A stretch of DNA of 7,042 nucleotides from Actinomycetota bacterium (GCA_947447095.1 CANFIL010000067.1:1-7042), one strand, 5' to 3'. Positions 1 to 6,861 are shown, counted from the first letter of the stretch. Notes: generated by a model not told the origin, from the letters alone. Program-made: numbers and translations.

Positions 1-950
1 ACCAATTCCTTTTGGGCATCTTCAAAAACTCGGATGAAGAGTCGTCCAATCGTCTTGCGCTTCTCTTCCGGATCGGTAACGCCAGCAAGTTCACTTAAGA
101 ATCGTTCACTGGCATCAACGACAACAAGTTTGATACCGGTCGCTGCAACATAGTCACGTTCGACCTGTTCACGTTCGCCCTTGCGCAATAACCCATGATC
201 CACAAACACGCAGGTGAGATTGTCTCCAACTGCCTTATGTACGAGTGCAGCTGCTACCGCGGAATCGACACCACCGGAAAGACCACAAATGACTTGCGCA
301 TCAATGATTTGATCCTTGATGCGTGCCACTTGCTCATCCACAATGCTGGCTGGCGTCCATGACGGAGAAATCTTTGCGATGTCGTACAAGAAGTGTTCGA
401 GTACTGCTTGACCATGAGTCGAGTGCATTACCTCAGGGTGATACTGCACACCAGCAAAGCCTCGATCAAGATTTTCGAATGCCGCGACAGGCGCGCCAGC
501 TGTTGATGCTGACACAACGAATCCTGCAGGAGCATCTTTAACACTGTCGCCATGACTCATCCATACGCTTTGCGAAAGTGGCAAACCTGCGAAGAGACAG
601 CCAGGAGATGTCACCTGAAGTTCTGTGGCTCCGAATTCTGATAGGCCGGTCTGAGCTACCGTTCCGCCAAGTGCTGCAGCCATGGCCTGGAAGCCGTAGC
701 AGATGCCAAATACTGGAACGCCTGCATCAAAAAGTGCCGCATCAACTTGAGGTGCGCCTTCGGCGTAGACGCTCGACGGACCGCCGGAGAGGATGACTGC
801 GAGCGGCTGCTTTGCCAACATGTCAGAAACCGACATCGTGCTTGGCACAACCTCAGAATAGATTTTCGCCTCACGCACACGGCGAGCGATAAGTTGCGCG
901 TACTGCGCACCGAAATCTACAACTAATACAGGGCGCGCGTCCGTCACCAC
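1..950 (-). CDS. guaA: GMP synthase (glutamine-hydrolysing), N-terminal 316 codons, runs off the left edge
   Basis: GMP synthase aminates XMP to GMP in the cytosol using glutamine and ATP, the last step of GMP synthesis. The visible part has two domains. The class I glutamine amidotransferase domain spans about residues 5-190, with nucleophile Cys84 in GICYGFQ and the catalytic pair His171/Glu173 in QYHPEV. The ATP pyrophosphatase domain begins around residue 205, with the P-loop SGGVDS at residues 225-230 (bases 278-261), followed by VFVDHGLLRKGE. The frame is open from 950 to base 1 with no disruption. Roughly 200 C-terminal residues, including the dimerisation domain, lie outside the window, judging by the usual family length of about 520. 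The start is one of two consecutive GTG codons (950-948 or 947-945); an in-frame TGA at 953-951 rules out anything further upstream. A weak AGG at 958-956 sits 5 or 8 nt upstream. The gene lies 49 bp after the GMC oxidoreductase and is probably in the same operon. Confidence 0.96.
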   Translation of the reverse strand, partial: MVTDARPVLVVDFGAQYAQLIARRVREAKIYSEVVPSTMSVSDMLAKQPLAVILSGGPSSVYAEGAPQVDAALFDAGVPVFGICYGFQAMAAALGGTVAQTGLSEFGATELQVTSPGCLFAGLPLSQSVWMSHGDSVKDAPAGFVVSASTAGAPVAAFENLDRGFAGVQYHPEVMHSTHGQAVLEHFLYDIAKISPSWTPASIVDEQVARIKDQIIDAQVICGLSGGVDSAVAAALVHKAVGDNLTCVFVDHGLLRKGEREQVERDYVAATGIKLVVVDASERFLSELAGVTDPEEKRKTIGRLFIRVFEDAQKEL

Positions 951-999
951 TCAAGCCTATTAGCGAGACCCGATCCTAGCCACGGTGGGTTCAAGCCCA
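951..999 (-). other. GMC/guaA junction with a 13-bp imperfect direct repeat and an overlapping mini-frame
   Basis: This 49-bp spacer precedes guaA. On the plus strand tcaagcctattag (951-963) and tcaagcccattag (991-1003) match at 12 of 13 bases, 40 bp apart. The outer copy covers the GMC stop codon; the inner copy supplies both the weak AGG Shine-Dalgarno and the TGA just before the guaA GTG. On the minus strand an 18-codon frame (1000-944) starts at an ATG overlapping the GMC stop as TAATG. It ends in a TGA overlapping the second guaA GTG as GTGA. There is no terminator hairpin with a T run. Whether the small frame is translated cannot be judged from sequence. Confidence 0.5.
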
Positions 1000-2667
1000 T
1001 TAGTAAAACAAGGCTGCGGGGGCATGGGATGGCACAACAGGATTGCCCGGCGAAATCGGAGCAATCGGTTCATAGCCCTGCGCTGGTCGCAAATCTGGTT
1101 CGCCTTTGTTAGGCCACATGCTCATTGCTCGTTCGGCCTGTGCAGTAATCGTCAGTGAAGGATTGACACCGAGGTTTCCCGCAATTGTGGATCCATCAAC
1201 AATGTGCAGGCCTTGATAACCGAATACTCGGTGATACGCGTCAACAACGCCAAACTCTTCGGTAGCACCGATTGTGCAGCCACCGACAAAATGCGCAGTG
1301 AAAGGAGCGCCAAAGGCTTCACCCACATTCCCCATCGGCTCACCCCCAATCGCGACTGCAAGTTCCTTGGCTACATCGTGCGCAACGGGTAACCAGTCAG
1401 GATTAGGTACTCCTTCACCTTGGCGCGTTCGTAATCGCCAGGTGCCAAAAGTTGAATCCTTTTCACCAAACACAGTCAAGGAGTTATCGACGCTTTGCAT
1501 TACAAGTGCAATGACAGTTTTTTCAGACCATCCGGAGACATTGAGATTCTTCAGCGCTTTTGCTGGCGCTGATGCCAACTTCTTGAGCCACGTCTTCCAC
1601 TTACTTTCGGTGTCGTTGAAATCTGTCAAAACTGTTGCAAGCAAACCCATCGCATTTGACCCCACGCCATAACGAACAGGTTGAATGTGTGTCTTGCTAT
1701 CGGGATAGAACGAGGACGAAATCGCGACGCCTTGCGTGAAATCTGGAGTTGGAGCCTTATGTGCCACGGCGCCAACCAGCGCCTCACTGTTCGTTCGCGA
1801 GTTATATCCCAAGCGCGGAGACAATCGGGGAAGAACTCCGTCATCCTTCATGCGATGGAGCAACTTTTGTGTGCCATAGGTTCCAGCGGCAACAATCACA
1901 TGATCTGCTGTGTATCGACGATCGCTGCTCGTCCAACGGTCAGTTTGTCGAGCATGAACAGTCCAGCGTGAATCTGATTGCGTAAATTTTGTCACTGTTG
2001 TGAGGGGTTCGATAACAACACCGCGTTGTTCGGCTAGCGCTAGATAATTCTTAACGAGTGTGTTTTTCGAATCATGACGACATCCGGTCATGCACTCGCC
2101 GCAATGCGTGCATCCCAGGCGAGCCGGACCCACACCGCCAAAAAATGGGTCCTCGGACTTTTCGCCTGGCCCAGTTCCAAAATGCACCGCAACCGGAGCA
2201 AGAGTAAAAGTTTCGCCAACACCCATTTGGGTTGCGGCCTGCCTCATTGCGTGATCTGCGGGAGTCATTCGAGGGTTCGGGGTCACTCCCAACATGCGGC
2301 GTGCGAGGTCATAAAACGGAGATAGTTCTGATTGCCAGTCGGTTATTCCCGCCCATGAACCGTGCGTGAAGAATTCTGCTCCTGGCTCATACATCGTGTT
2401 CGCGTACACAAGTGAGCCACCGCCGACACCAGCACCTGCCAGGACGATGACATCTGGCAAAACATGAATGCGCTGAATACCGAGACACCCGATTTTTGGG
2501 GCGAATAAGAAATCTTTGGCATGCCACGAGTTCTTTGCAAAGTCAGCGTCTTCGAAACGTCGACCAGCTTCTAGCACTGCTACGGAGTAACCCTTTTCAG
2601 CCAGCCGAAGCGCTGCGACACTGCCCCCGAAACCAGATCCGATGATGACAACGTCGTAGTGAGTCAT
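1000..2667 (-). CDS. ChoD-like GMC family FAD-dependent oxidoreductase
   Basis: This 555-residue flavoprotein is of the glucose-methanol-choline family, most like the actinobacterial cholesterol-oxidase-like (ChoD) branch. Such enzymes oxidise alcohols with FAD. The N-terminal Rossmann motif is DVVIIGSGFGG (Gly10, Gly12, Gly15) with Glu33 at the end of the second strand. A glycine-rich FAD segment, GAGVGGGSLVYAN, is at 78-90. The C-terminal GMC part has His459 in HFVGGC, then GVVDAYHRVFG and IVDGSTIAGNLGVNPSLTI. His459 and Asn502 match in position the active-site His/Asn pair of cholesterol oxidases. Between these parts is a cysteine cluster, Cys186-x2-Cys189-x2-Cys192-x3-Cys196, spaced like a [4Fe-4S] ligand set. 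There is no signal peptide, so it is probably cytoplasmic; a Pro-rich tail follows residue 525. I chose the ATG at 2667 because the FAD motif then begins at residue 5. The frame is open to an ATG at 2727, but that would overlap the upstream gene by 58 bp. The start is 2 nt after the upstream stop with no clear Shine-Dalgarno, suggesting translational coupling. The true substrate is unknown; cholesterol is only one possibility. Confidence 0.9.
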   Translation of the reverse strand: MTHYDVVIIGSGFGGSVAALRLAEKGYSVAVLEAGRRFEDADFAKNSWHAKDFLFAPKIGCLGIQRIHVLPDVIVLAGAGVGGGSLVYANTMYEPGAEFFTHGSWAGITDWQSELSPFYDLARRMLGVTPNPRMTPADHAMRQAATQMGVGETFTLAPVAVHFGTGPGEKSEDPFFGGVGPARLGCTHCGECMTGCRHDSKNTLVKNYLALAEQRGVVIEPLTTVTKFTQSDSRWTVHARQTDRWTSSDRRYTADHVIVAAGTYGTQKLLHRMKDDGVLPRLSPRLGYNSRTNSEALVGAVAHKAPTPDFTQGVAISSSFYPDSKTHIQPVRYGVGSNAMGLLATVLTDFNDTESKWKTWLKKLASAPAKALKNLNVSGWSEKTVIALVMQSVDNSLTVFGEKDSTFGTWRLRTRQGEGVPNPDWLPVAHDVAKELAVAIGGEPMGNVGEAFGAPFTAHFVGGCTIGATEEFGVVDAYHRVFGYQGLHIVDGSTIAGNLGVNPSLTITAQAERAMSMWPNKGEPDLRPAQGYEPIAPISPGNPVVPSHAPAALFY

Positions 2668-2669
2668 GA

Positions 2670-4217
2670 CTACCGCAGTTTCAAACCGCGCATGAGACGA
2701 ATCTTGAGGACCATGATGCGACCCCAACGCTTGTCGTTATCGCCAAACTTGCGCGAAACCACGCCGCCACGTTGAACCGCCACAGTTTGAGCTTCAGTGA
2801 AACGCAAGATGCCCTCTGGGCCTTGACGACGACCTGAACCAGACTGGCCCATGCCACCCATGGGCGCTTCAACAGATCCAAATGTCGCAGCGAAACCTTC
2901 ATTAATGTTCACGGAACCACAATCAAGACGAGCGGCAATGTCCCCAGCGGCGCGCATGTCACGCGTGATGATTGATGCGGATAGACCGTAAGCCGTATCG
3001 TTCGACATTTTGATGGCATCATCAATGGAATCGAATGGTGTGAGGTACACAACTGGACCAAAAACTTCTTTGTGTGAAATTTCCATAGTGCGATTTACAT
3101 TTGTCAGCACCGTTGGTTCGTAAACCAATGGACCGATGTCTGTGCGTACCTTGCCACCACATTCAACAACAGCACCTTCGGATTGAGCTTGTCTGACAGC
3201 AGACTCAATACGCTCGAGATGCTCTTTCGAAGTGATCGAGCCCATGTCGTAACCCCAACCAAGATGTGAACCAAGGGTGATGTTCTTAACGCGTTCAACA
3301 AAAGCGTTTTTGAATTCGTCAAAGATTTCGCGAGCAATGTAGATGCGTTCTGTCGATACACACAGTTGTCCGGACGATGTGAAGCATGCACTTAGTGCAA
3401 CTTCAAGAAAACGATCAAGGTTGGCGTCGGCGCAAACGATCATTGGGTTCTTGCCGCCGAGCTCAAGCGAGGCATTGATGAGGCGTTCGCCAACTTGCTG
3501 CGCGATGATGCGACCGGTTTCAGTTGATCCTGTGAAGCAGATGTAGTCAGCCTGCTCAACGAGTGCCTTGCCAACTGTTGGTCCTTCACCAGTAACAACA
3601 CTGATGACACCTTCCGGAAGTCCGGCTTGTTCGAGCAGGCGAACTGCATGTAAAGCCGTCCATGTTGTTTGTACGTCGGGCTTCAAGACAACACTGTTAC
3701 CCGCCATGATTGCAGCAAGTGCATCAATCAGTGCCAGTGAGAATGGGTAGTTCCACGGAGCAATGACTCCGACTACGCCAATGGGCATGTGGTTGACCGA
3801 CGCCTTAGTCGTGACTGGAATTGCGCCATTGCGACCACGGGAACGAATAACGCTTGCCGCGTTCTTTTCCAAAAATCGGGCTGTCATCACGGCATGCACG
3901 AGTTCTTCAAGAGCATGGGCACGAGCTTTGCCTGTCTCGCGCTGAATGATGTCAAGGAGTTCATGACGTTGGCGCATGATCAGCTTTTGAAGCTTGCGCA
4001 TCACTTTTTCACGTTCGCTCATCGAGGTGTAGGACCACGATTCAAAAGCTGAGCGCGATCGAGCAATTGCATTCTTCACATCGGAGTCATCCGACAGCGG
4101 GATTGGCGCAACTGCCTCGGTAGGGATAGGGCTCAGTGCCTGGTGCTGGTCACCGCTCGTTGCGATGATGTGGTGCAACAACGGGTTGTTCTGCATGACA
4201 GCGGATTGCAAACTCAT
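2670..4217 (-). CDS. gabD2: NAD(P)-dependent aldehyde dehydrogenase, GabD2-type succinate-semialdehyde dehydrogenase
   Basis: This 515-residue aldehyde dehydrogenase oxidises an aldehyde to the acid with NAD(P)+; the nearest family I recognise is mycobacterial GabD2 (about 518 residues). All core motifs are present: Asn156 in PWNYP, Lys179 in VVLKPDVQT, the dinucleotide motif FTGSTETG (228-235), general base Glu252 in LELGGKNP, nucleophile Cys286 in SSGQLCVSTER, and EVFGPV (384-389). The residue three after Lys179 is Val182 rather than the Glu typical of NAD-specific enzymes, which fits NADP+ use. Near the C-terminus APMGGMGQSGSGRRQGPEG resembles GabD2, and the protein ends in a strongly basic tail (about 487-515). 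The ATG at 4217 has a weak AGG (4228-4226) 8 nt upstream; Met8 is an alternative start without a better site. The gene lies 31 bp after guaB3 and 2 bp before the GMC gene. Succinate semialdehyde as substrate is inferred from family resemblance; a longer aliphatic aldehyde is possible. Confidence 0.9.
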   Translation of the reverse strand: MSLQSAVMQNNPLLHHIIATSGDQHQALSPIPTEAVAPIPLSDDSDVKNAIARSRSAFESWSYTSMSEREKVMRKLQKLIMRQRHELLDIIQRETGKARAHALEELVHAVMTARFLEKNAASVIRSRGRNGAIPVTTKASVNHMPIGVVGVIAPWNYPFSLALIDALAAIMAGNSVVLKPDVQTTWTALHAVRLLEQAGLPEGVISVVTGEGPTVGKALVEQADYICFTGSTETGRIIAQQVGERLINASLELGGKNPMIVCADANLDRFLEVALSACFTSSGQLCVSTERIYIAREIFDEFKNAFVERVKNITLGSHLGWGYDMGSITSKEHLERIESAVRQAQSEGAVVECGGKVRTDIGPLVYEPTVLTNVNRTMEISHKEVFGPVVYLTPFDSIDDAIKMSNDTAYGLSASIITRDMRAAGDIAARLDCGSVNINEGFAATFGSVEAPMGGMGQSGSGRRQGPEGILRFTEAQTVAVQRGGVVSRKFGDNDKRWGRIMVLKIRLMRGLKLR

Positions 4218-4248
4218 ACTTACAGCCTAGAGGTCACTAAAGAGGCAG

Positions 4249-5358
4249 TTATGCCCGAGTCACTACTTCACAGCGCTGGAATTCCTTGAGGTCCTGGTAG
4301 CCACATGTCGCCATTGAGCGACGCAATGCGCCCACGATATTCATCGTGCCATCGGACTGATGAGAAGGACCATGAAGAATTTCGGTTAACGAACCAACGG
4401 TTCCCAAGTCTTTGAGTTCACCACGGGGAAGATCGGGATGCGTTGCTTCCAATCCCCAGTGACGACCCTTGCCAGGTGAGTCAGTGCCACGTGCAAATGC
4501 TGATCCGACGACTACTGCGTCCGCGCCAACGGCAATTGCCTTGGCGACGTCGCCACTGCGACCCATTGCCCCGTCAGCTATGACCGAAACGTAACGGCCA
4601 CCTGATTCGTCAAGATAGTCGCGACGGGCAGCAGCAACGTCAGCCACTGCGCTAGCCATAGGTACACGAACACCAAGAACGTCAGCCGTTGTATGTGCAG
4701 CACCGCCGCCAAAACCAACAAGTACTCCCGCTGCGCCGGTACGCATGAGGTGAAGTGCTGCGGTGTACGTCGCACATCCTCCAACGATGACGGGAACATC
4801 GAGTTCGTAAATGAATTCCTTAAGGTTCAATGCGCCTTCACCGTCTGAGACATGCTCCGCGCTCACGGTTGTTCCACGGATCACGAAGATGTCCACTCCA
4901 GCATCAACGACAGTTTTAGCAAACTGTGCTGTGCGTTGTGGGCTCAACGAACCGGCAACTGTGATGCCTGATTCACGCAAGTCTTGGATGCGCTTGGTGA
5001 TGAGTTCCGCCTTGATTGGTTCTGAGTAGATCTCTTGCAAACGGGCGGTTGCTGCGTTGGGAGCAAGCTGTGAAATTTCAGAGAGTAACGAAGTGGGATC
5101 TTCGTAACGTGTCCATACGCCTTCGAGGTTCAGAATCGCTAGCCCGCCAGCGTTCGCAAAAGTCTGCGCAGTACTTGGCGACACGACTGAGTCCATTGGT
5201 GCTGCGATAACTGGATGCTCGAATGAGTACGCATCGATCTTCCAGTTCAACGACACAAGTTCGGCTTCACGAGTACGACGACTCGGCACGAGGGATACAT
5301 CGTCAAAAGAATAGGTAACGCGTCCGCGCTTGCCGCGGCCGATTTCTACTTCACTCAT
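4249..5358 (-). CDS. guaB3: GuaB3 family IMP dehydrogenase-related protein
   Basis: This 369-residue paralogue of IMP dehydrogenase is of the GuaB3 type found beside guaB in actinobacteria. It keeps the (beta/alpha)8 barrel: SFDDVSLVPS near the N-terminus, IAAPMDSVVS (51-60), WTRYEDP, IVGGC (191-195), the phosphate-site loop DGAMGRSGDVAKAI and VGADAVVVGSAFARG. It has no CBS-pair insert, which explains the shorter length. Aligning its loop VGFGGGAAHTTADVLG with GuaB's VGVGPGSICTTRVVAG puts His222 at the catalytic Cys and Ala at the following Arg. Ordinary IMPDH chemistry through a covalent Cys-XMP adduct is therefore not expected at this site. The start is well supported: AGGAG lies 6 nt upstream of the ATG, and MSEVEIGRGKRGR is the usual N-terminus of this family. 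The Shine-Dalgarno overlaps the guaB stop, so the two are probably translated together. The enzymatic role is unresolved; a regulatory or altered purine-nucleotide enzyme is possible. Confidence 0.95.
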   Translation of the reverse strand: MSEVEIGRGKRGRVTYSFDDVSLVPSRRTREAELVSLNWKIDAYSFEHPVIAAPMDSVVSPSTAQTFANAGGLAILNLEGVWTRYEDPTSLLSEISQLAPNAATARLQEIYSEPIKAELITKRIQDLRESGITVAGSLSPQRTAQFAKTVVDAGVDIFVIRGTTVSAEHVSDGEGALNLKEFIYELDVPVIVGGCATYTAALHLMRTGAAGVLVGFGGGAAHTTADVLGVRVPMASAVADVAAARRDYLDESGGRYVSVIADGAMGRSGDVAKAIAVGADAVVVGSAFARGTDSPGKGRHWGLEATHPDLPRGELKDLGTVGSLTEILHGPSHQSDGTMNIVGALRRSMATCGYQDLKEFQRCEVVTRA

Positions 5359-5364
5359 TGTGGG

Positions 5365-5369
5365 CTCCT
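5365..5369 (-). promoter_or_regulatory. guaB3 ribosome binding site overlapping the guaB stop codon
   Basis: On the minus strand AGGAG (5369-5365) sits 6 nt before the guaB3 ATG at 5358. Its first two bases are the last two of the guaB TAG stop (5370-5368). A ribosome terminating on guaB therefore sits on the guaB3 initiation site. This is the strongest Shine-Dalgarno in the downstream part of the operon and it fixes the guaB3 start. Confidence 0.8.
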
Positions 5370-6861
5370 AGCGCACGTGGTAGTTCGGCGCTTCGGCCGT
5401 GAGTTGGACGTCGTGCGGATGACTTTCTTTCAGTCCTGCTGCAGTAATGCGAACCAATTGACCGTTGTTCTTCAAGTCATCGATTGTTGCTGCGCCGGCG
5501 TATCCCATTGATGCACGTAGACCACCAACCAGTTGGTGAGCGACGGCTGACAATGGACCTCGATATGGCACCTGACCTTCGATGCCTTCAGGTACAAGCT
5601 TGTCTTCGGAAAGCACGTCGTCTTGGAAATAACGATCCTTTGAGTACGAACGCGCTTCGCCGCGCGATTGCATTGCTCCGAGCGATCCCATGCCACGGTA
5701 CTGCTTGTATTGCTTGCCATTAACAAATACCAATTGCCCGGGCGCCTCTTCACAACCAGCGAGCAGCGAGCCGACCATGACTGTGTCAGCACCGGCAACT
5801 AGTGCCTTGGCGATATCTCCGGAGTACTGAAGTCCGCCGTCACCAATAACAGGAACACCAGCAGGGCCTGCCGCAAGAGAGGCTTCATAAATTGCAGTGA
5901 CTTGTGGGACGCCAACGCCTGCAACAACACGAGTCGTGCAAATCGAACCTGGGCCAACGCCAACCTTTACGGCGTCCGCTCCCGCATCAATCAAGGCTTG
6001 CGCACCAGCACGAGTTGCGATGTTGCCACCGATGATCTGAATGGTGGTGTCTTTCTTCAGTGTCTTCACCATGTCAAGGACCGCACGTTGATGACCGTGG
6101 GCAGTATCAACGATCAACACGTCAACGCCAGCCTCAACAAGTGTCATAGAACGCTTGTACGAATCTTCGCCAACACCAACTGCAGCACCGACCAAGAGGC
6201 GACCCTGTGAGTCCTTCGTAGCAAGTGGGTAACGATCGCTTTTGACGTAATCCTTAACGGTGATCATGCCGACAAGATGGCCGCCATCATCGACAAGCGG
6301 AAGTTTTTCAATTTTGTTTGTGCGAAGAAGCTCAAGTGCATCTTCACCAGCAATACCTGGCTTACCAGTGATCAACGGCATCGTAGTCATTACTTCACTG
6401 ACCTTGCGAGTTAAATCATCTTCAAAGCGCATATCGCGATTCGTCACAATGCCAACCAGAACGTTGTTCGCATCAACAACGGGAACACCACTGATTCGGT
6501 AACGGCCGCAGAGGCGGTCAACTTCAGCCAACGTATCTTCTGGCGAACAGGTCACCGGATTGGTCACCATGCCAGCTTCGCTGCGCTTCACAAGATCGAC
6601 TTGATTGGCTTGATCGTCAATCGACAGATTGCGATGCAAGATTCCCAGGCCACCTTGGCGGGCCATAGCAATTGCCATGCGCGATTCAGTCACCGTGTCC
6701 ATCGCAGAGGAAAGTAGAGGGATTCGCAAAGTAATTTCGCGCGTAAGTTTGGTGGAAGTATTCACTTCACTTGGAACAACATCTGAGGCGGACGGCATCA
6801 ACAAGACATCGTCATAGGTCAGGCCCAACATGGCGAATTTGTCTGGAAGGCCCTGCGTCAT
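5368..6861 (-). CDS. guaB: IMP dehydrogenase
   Basis: IMP dehydrogenase converts IMP to XMP with NAD+ in the cytosol, the rate-limiting branch point to guanine nucleotides. The 497-residue product is full length for a bacterial enzyme. It starts with the first barrel segment (LTYDDVLLMPSASDVVP; LLSSAMDTVTE). A tandem CBS (Bateman) module spans about 96-207, with repeats ending in LVGIVTNRD and LVGMITVKD. The barrel then resumes with VGVGEDSYKR, DTAHGH, IIGGNIATRAGA, the catalytic loop GVGPGSICTTR (Cys308), GDGGLQYSGDIAKAL and the mobile flap YRGMGSLGAM. The flap Arg-Tyr pair is in DRYFQ (Arg410-Tyr411), and EGIEGQVPYRG follows. Every catalytic element I looked for is present. The ATG at 6861 is preceded by GAGAGG with a 6-nt spacer. 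The gene heads the likely operon; the CBS pair usually senses adenine and guanine nucleotides. I see no riboswitch upstream. Confidence 0.98.
   Translation of the reverse strand: MTQGLPDKFAMLGLTYDDVLLMPSASDVVPSEVNTSTKLTREITLRIPLLSSAMDTVTESRMAIAMARQGGLGILHRNLSIDDQANQVDLVKRSEAGMVTNPVTCSPEDTLAEVDRLCGRYRISGVPVVDANNVLVGIVTNRDMRFEDDLTRKVSEVMTTMPLITGKPGIAGEDALELLRTNKIEKLPLVDDGGHLVGMITVKDYVKSDRYPLATKDSQGRLLVGAAVGVGEDSYKRSMTLVEAGVDVLIVDTAHGHQRAVLDMVKTLKKDTTIQIIGGNIATRAGAQALIDAGADAVKVGVGPGSICTTRVVAGVGVPQVTAIYEASLAAGPAGVPVIGDGGLQYSGDIAKALVAGADTVMVGSLLAGCEEAPGQLVFVNGKQYKQYRGMGSLGAMQSRGEARSYSKDRYFQDDVLSEDKLVPEGIEGQVPYRGPLSAVAHQLVGGLRASMGYAGAATIDDLKNNGQLVRITAAGLKESHPHDVQLTAEAPNYHVR

Noticed and set aside
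656..910. 84-codon minus-strand open frame near the left end.
   Set aside because: It is an out-of-frame reading of guaA; the correct frame through the same bases carries the amidotransferase motif GICYGFQ.
951..999. Spacer upstream of guaA inspected for a tRNA or riboswitch because of its GGTTCAAGCCC-like bases.
   Set aside because: Only an isolated T-loop-like string is present; at 49 bp there is no room for a tRNA or a guanine riboswitch, and no paired stems were found.
1274..1672. 132-codon plus-strand open frame.
   Set aside because: It lies fully antisense inside the GMC gene, whose minus-strand motifs are clear; composition is low-complexity Ser/Pro/Ala, as expected of a shadow frame.
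2668..2727. N-terminal extension of the GMC protein from an ATG at 2727 (20 extra residues).
   Set aside because: It overlaps the end of the aldehyde dehydrogenase by 58 bp, its residues do not resemble a flavoprotein leader or signal peptide, and the ATG at 2667 places the FAD motif at the usual position.
5472..5798. 108-codon minus-strand open frame.
   Set aside because: It is an out-of-frame shadow of the guaB C-terminal region, where the true frame carries YRGMGS and DRYFQ.
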